In this document: piece by piece, positions 5,524-8,742 of the stretch
Layout of the letters: the number at the start of each line of letters is the position of its first letter
How positions within the stretch are numbered: the stretch's first letter is position 1
DNA from: JBLNBQ01 sp050260095
GTDB lineage: Bacteria > Bacillota > UBA5301 > DYFA01
NCBI GenBank assembly: GCA_050260095.1
Contig: JBLNBQ010000197.1
Coordinates: 1 to 8,742, forward strand
Length of the DNA: 8,742 bases
Direction: 5' to 3'
The notes under the pieces: generated by a model
The model's database searches: none
What the model was told of the DNA's origin: nothing
The model's input: only the letters and a program-made list of their open reading frames with translations
Program-made: the position numbers and the translations under genes

Positions 5524-7373
5524 TGGTTTCGACGAGACGCTTCATGCGGCAGCTGGCTTTGGTCAGCGTACTCGCCCTGTTGGCCGCCGCCCCGGGGACG
5601 GGGGCGCTGGCGGCCGCCGCCCAGCCGACAACGATCACTCCGGTGAGCAGCGAACAGGCGCCTCCGGAACAGACCATCAGCCTGGAGCTGAAAGGGACCG
5701 ACATCCGTGACGTCCTCGACGCGGTGGCCAAGCTCACGGGAACCAACATCGTCGCCGATGAGTCCGTCAAGGGCAATATCACGGTGACGCTGAACGAGGT
5801 CCCCTTCCAACAGGCGCTGGACCTGATCATCAAGGCCAACGGCTTCCAGTACAAGTGGGTTGGCAACGTATTGGTGGTCGCCAAGGCTACCAAACTCGAC
5901 GAGGCGCTGGAGACCGCGGCGGTGCAGACCTTCCCCCTGAAGCACGCCAAGCCGGCTGACCTTGCCAAAGCGCTCGCCTTGTTCGTCCCCCCGGCCAACA
6001 TCATCGTTGACGAGCGGACCAAGTCCCTGGTCGTAAAGGGTACGCCGGCGATGCTCTCCTCGACCAAGCAGATGCTGACCATGCTAGACGTGGAGGAAGC
6101 CCCGGTGACTCGGGTCTTCCCTCTCAAGAGCCAGGTCACCGAGGGCCTGAGGCTGGCGGTCGAAGCGGCCGTTCCCGACGGGGAGGTCAAAGTCGGCCCG
6201 GCTGGCCGGTCGCTCATCGTCACGGCCACCCCGACGGAGTTGGCCGAAGTGGACCGCATCGTGACCAACCTCGACAAGGAAGAGGTGGCGATTCAGGTCT
6301 TCCCGCTGCGCTACGCCTCGCCCGACGAAATCAGGGCCACGGTGGAAGCGGCGGTCCCGGGCGGCAGCGTGACGATCGGCCCGGGTGGCAAGAGCCTCGT
6401 GGTCAAGGGCAGCCGGTCCCAGATGGCGCAGGTTGAGAAGATCGTCGCGGGGATGGACCAGGCGGCCGCGCCCCTCGAGGTCAAAGGACCAGGGCCGGTG
6501 GAAGCCCCGCCGCTCCCGCCTCTCGAGGTGAAAACGTACGCGCTCAAATATGCCGCGGTCGAGGATGTGAAGGCTGCCCTGAGCCTGGTCGTCCCGAGCG
6601 CCTCCATCCAGGTGGGGCGGAAGGACCGGGTCGTCGCCATCAAAGGCGACGCCGAGGCCATCAAGCGGGCCGACAGACTCGTGGCCCAGCTCGACGTGCC
6701 GGTGAAGCAGCTGGTGATCGAGGCCAGGATCGAGGAGATCGGAACCACCGGCTCCAAGAAGCTGGGTCTCGACTGGACCTTCCCGCTCACCTTCGTGAAG
6801 GACCCGCTCGACGTGATGCAGGTGCAGAAGGTGGTCAGCGACTTCTCGGCCACGCTCCAGGCGCTGGAGGAGCAGGGCGACGCCACGGTGCTGGCCAACC
6901 CGCGCATCGCGGCGCTCGACGGCAAGGAAGCCAGCATCCACATCGGCGACCGGATCCCGGTGATGGTCGAGAAGACGAAGACCGAGAACAACATCACCAC
7001 AACGGAGAAAGTCGTGGAGTACATCCAGGTCGGAGTGATCCTCAAGGTGACACCGCGGTTCAACGAAGACAACAGCGTCACGCTGGAGGTCAACCCCGAC
7101 GTGAGTTCCATCACCGGCCAGACGCCGCAGGGCTACCCCTCGATCCGCACCCGGTCGGCGCAGACCACCATGCGGGTCAAGCTCGGGGAGACGGTGGCGC
7201 TCGGCGGCCTGATCTCCAGCAACGAGACCGACGGGCTCAGGAAGACGCCGCTGCTCGGCGACATACCCATCCTGGGCAGCATCTTCCAGACGAAGACCAA
7301 GGAGAAGCGGCAGACCGAAGTCGTCATCTTCCTGACCCCCCGGGTGGCTGAGACGGCGCCGGCGGGCAAGTAA
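5523..7373 (+). CDS. pilQ: Type IV pilus secretin PilQ
   Basis: The 616-residue product forms the gated channel for the pilus. It begins with a signal peptide (about 1-33, Arg/Arg then LALVSVLALLAAAP). An N0/STN-like domain follows (about 51-121: ISLELKGTDIRDVLDAVAKL). Four related secretin N-domain modules come next (about 135-191, 196-251, 257-312 and 335-391); most open with FPLK/R or ALKY and end in a 'V..i...LD' helix. The C-terminal secretin barrel spans about 395-608, with LVIEARIEEI, VLANPRIAALDGKEASIHIG, QVGVILKVTPRF, then TVALGGLISS and PLLGDIPILGSIF. No AMIN domain is seen. ATG 5523 overlaps the preceding stop by 1 nt; an in-frame GTG at 5520 is possible. AGGGGAG at 5510-5516 is the ribosome site. 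A T2SS GspD is less likely given PilMNO. Confidence 0.95.
   Translation: MVSTRRFMRQLALVSVLALLAAAPGTGALAAAAQPTTITPVSSEQAPPEQTISLELKGTDIRDVLDAVAKLTGTNIVADESVKGNITVTLNEVPFQQALDLIIKANGFQYKWVGNVLVVAKATKLDEALETAAVQTFPLKHAKPADLAKALALFVPPANIIVDERTKSLVVKGTPAMLSSTKQMLTMLDVEEAPVTRVFPLKSQVTEGLRLAVEAAVPDGEVKVGPAGRSLIVTATPTELAEVDRIVTNLDKEEVAIQVFPLRYASPDEIRATVEAAVPGGSVTIGPGGKSLVVKGSRSQMAQVEKIVAGMDQAAAPLEVKGPGPVEAPPLPPLEVKTYALKYAAVEDVKAALSLVVPSASIQVGRKDRVVAIKGDAEAIKRADRLVAQLDVPVKQLVIEARIEEIGTTGSKKLGLDWTFPLTFVKDPLDVMQVQKVVSDFSATLQALEEQGDATVLANPRIAALDGKEASIHIGDRIPVMVEKTKTENNITTTEKVVEYIQVGVILKVTPRFNEDNSVTLEVNPDVSSITGQTPQGYPSIRTRSAQTTMRVKLGETVALGGLISSNETDGLRKTPLLGDIPILGSIFQTKTKEKRQTEVVIFLTPRVAETAPAGK
5925..6695 (+). 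repeat. Four tandem secretin N-domain modules within PilQ (protein-level repeat)
   Basis: Residues about 135-191, 196-251, 257-312 and 335-391 align with one another. Modules two and three are most alike, sharing VFPL, VEAAVP(D/G)G, VGP/IGP and SL(I/V)V. A Pro/Glu-rich linker (about 319-334) separates modules three and four. The repeat is seen in the protein; the DNA copies have diverged. Confidence 0.8.
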
Positions 7374-7428
7374 GCGGTCCGCCGCCTGGCAAACGAATCA
7401 GCAGCCCTCAGTGAAGGAGGTCCCGCCC
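7374..7428 (+). promoter_or_regulatory. Short gap with strong ribosome-binding site, no terminator seen
   Basis: The 55 nt between the secretin and the next gene hold AAGGAGGT (7414-7421), 7 nt before the ATG at 7429. I see no stem followed by a T-run and no convincing -35/-10 pair. The downstream gene is therefore probably read through from the pilus operon and translated independently and well. Confidence 0.6.
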
Positions 7429-8742
7429 ATGTGGTTTAAGCGCATCCGCCTCTCCAGGGGGTGGATGGGTGCCGGGTTCACCGTATGCCTGGCGCTCCTG
7501 ATGGCCCTTCCGGCCGCCGCCACCACTCAGAACTGGACGTTCGACTCGTCCGCCGCATATGCGGTGTCCAACGCCTCGGACGTGGAATTCGTCGGCGGGA
7601 CGATCCGGCTCAAGGAACCGGTGCCGGTGTGGTGGTCGTCGGTCGGCCACTTCCTGTACCGGCGTCAACTGCGAGTGAGCGCCGGGGCGGTGGATGTACC
7701 GGCGGGCACCCCGGTCAAATACGCCCTGGACCACCACGCCCTGGTCGACGCCGGACTGGCGCTCGCCTCGGGGAACGACGTTCGGATCGCCTACTGGGAC
7801 GGCTCGACCTGGACCGAGGTGCCCCGGGTGAATGAGGGCGCCTGGAACGACCCCGGCACGCTGGCCCAACTCTGGTTCAAGACCCAAGCCAAGATTACGG
7901 CGGGCAACTACTCCACCGGCTACTACCTCTATTATGGCGACCCGAACCTCGGGGCGCCCGGCAACGCGACCCGGGCCAATGTCTTTTCCATGGGGACCCG
8001 CACCTGGGACAGCGACGCCGACTGGAACAGCGGCACCCACGTGGGCGGCAAGACCGTCAGCTCCGGCGGCGACCTGCAGGAGACGGTGTTCACCACCAGC
8101 TCCGTGCCGACCTCCACCGGCGCCCAGGCGTACGCGTACCCGACCGCCCTGACCGGCAATGTGAAGCCGCCTGCGCCAAGCTCGACCAGCTGGGTGTCGG
8201 CTTCGTCCGCCGATAAGACTGCGGCGAGCACTCAGGATGGCACTTTCTTCGTGACGCGCACGGCGACCGGCCATGACCAGTATGAATGGCAGCTCTACAA
8301 GTTTGTGGTCGGGGCCGGCATCAAGCCGATCAGCCTGACTTTGAACTGGAAAGGCTATGGCGACCCGGCCCAAGGGTATCCCACGTACGTCTATCTCTGG
8401 AATCAAGGGGGAGACTGGGATGTCCAGCATACGGAGGTCATCGGTGCCAACAAGCTGATCACCATCTCCAAGCCGGCCGCGGAGGCCGCGAGCTACGTCA
8501 ACCAGAGCACCGGCGAGGTATGGGTGGGCGTGGGGACCAGGCACTCCAACTCGGCCCCCAGCGTGACGCTGACCTCCCAGGGCGGGATGAGCTGGACTCC
8601 CGCCTACCGCAACCTCTACGACTACAACTCCTTCCAGTGGCCGCTGACCTGGACGAGCACTGACCCTGAGGGCGATGCGATCGTCAGCACGGTGGTTTCC
8701 GTCAGGAGTTCGTCGGGATGGACCACCACCTCCGGCGACCTT
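7429..8742 (+). CDS. Large secreted protein with DUF2341-like region (3' end outside window)
   Basis: The frame stays open for 438 codons to the right edge. Residues 1-31 form a signal peptide (basic start, hydrophobic core FTVCLALLMALP, likely cut near AAA/TTQ). Residues about 67-172 resemble the DUF2341 pattern: FLYRRQLRVSAG, DHHALVDAG, DVRIAYWDG, LWFK, then YYLYYGDP. Residues about 265-383 are rich in aromatics and Ser/Thr (VTRTATGHDQYEWQLYKF, LTLNWKGYGDP, YVYLWN) and look like a beta-sandwich domain of the sort repeated in exported carbohydrate-binding or adhesive proteins. At about 404-438 PLTWTSTDPEGDAI suggests the start of an Ig/cadherin-like module. No catalytic motif is seen. The real frame is supported by signal peptide, start site and coherent domains. 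The function is unknown. A pilus-linked adhesin (a PilY1 analogue in position only) is a guess. Confidence 0.8.
   Translation, partial: MWFKRIRLSRGWMGAGFTVCLALLMALPAAATTQNWTFDSSAAYAVSNASDVEFVGGTIRLKEPVPVWWSSVGHFLYRRQLRVSAGAVDVPAGTPVKYALDHHALVDAGLALASGNDVRIAYWDGSTWTEVPRVNEGAWNDPGTLAQLWFKTQAKITAGNYSTGYYLYYGDPNLGAPGNATRANVFSMGTRTWDSDADWNSGTHVGGKTVSSGGDLQETVFTTSSVPTSTGAQAYAYPTALTGNVKPPAPSSTSWVSASSADKTAASTQDGTFFVTRTATGHDQYEWQLYKFVVGAGIKPISLTLNWKGYGDPAQGYPTYVYLWNQGGDWDVQHTEVIGANKLITISKPAAEAASYVNQSTGEVWVGVGTRHSNSAPSVTLTSQGGMSWTPAYRNLYDYNSFQWPLTWTSTDPEGDAIVSTVVSVRSSSGWTTTSGDL

Noticed and set aside
5429..6277. Minus-strand open frame (282 codons) opposite pilQ
   Set aside because: The product is Ser/Thr/Arg-rich low complexity, fully overlapped by a well-recognised secretin gene.
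7374..7428. Rho-independent terminator after pilQ
   Set aside because: No stable stem followed by a T-run was found in the 55-nt gap.
7408..8544. Long minus-strand open frame (378 codons) opposite the secreted-protein gene
   Set aside because: It is a shadow frame typical of GC-rich DNA: the product is Arg/Gly/Pro-rich with no recognisable domain, while the + strand shows a signal peptide, a strong ribosome site and coherent domains.
1..8742. CRISPR arrays, insertion sequences, tRNA or rRNA genes
   Set aside because: No regularly spaced repeats, transposase-like frames, terminal inverted repeats or RNA gene signatures were seen. The window is almost entirely pilus coding sequence.

Overview
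The window holds one strand of a type IV pilus (T4P) assembly locus. All supported genes are on the + strand and closely packed. The DNA is GC-rich by eye. Start sites carry strong Shine-Dalgarno sequences, several genes begin with GTG, and many stop and start codons overlap. This fits a high-GC bacterium. I cannot place it firmly. A secretin normally implies an outer membrane, but the pilin cysteine motif, the strong AAGGAGGT-type ribosome sites and the MNO-plus-secretin arrangement also resemble high-GC Bacillota (Clostridia or Symbiobacteria-like), some of which carry PilQ/PulD-like genes.

Layout: (1) 2-292, the 3' end of a type IV pilin gene cut by the left edge; (2) 330-818, a second complete pilin gene that shares a nearly identical 163-bp block with the first and then diverges; (3) 820-2556, three minor-pilin genes resembling PilV/GspI, PilW/GspJ and PilX/GspK; (4) 2572-5523, pilM, pilN, pilO and a GspC/PilP-like HR-domain gene, linked by 1-4 nt overlaps; (5) 5523-7373, the secretin pilQ; (6) 7429-8742, the start of a large secreted protein with a DUF2341-like region, open at the right edge.

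Functional reading: the pilins and minor pilins form the fibre and its priming tip. PilM (actin-like, cytoplasmic) docks on the N-terminus of PilN. PilN and PilO form the membrane and periplasmic alignment subcomplex. The PilP/GspC-like protein would connect this to the N-domains of the secretin. The last gene may encode an exported surface or pilus-associated binding protein, judged from position and domains only. The motors (PilB/PilT), platform protein (PilC) and prepilin peptidase (PilD) are not in the window.

The machine itself is a known system. The points most worth a second look are the mosaic tandem pilins with different cysteine patterns, the secretin with four successive N-type modules and no AMIN domain, the membrane-anchored rather than lipoprotein PilP, and the unidentified secreted protein coupled to the operon.
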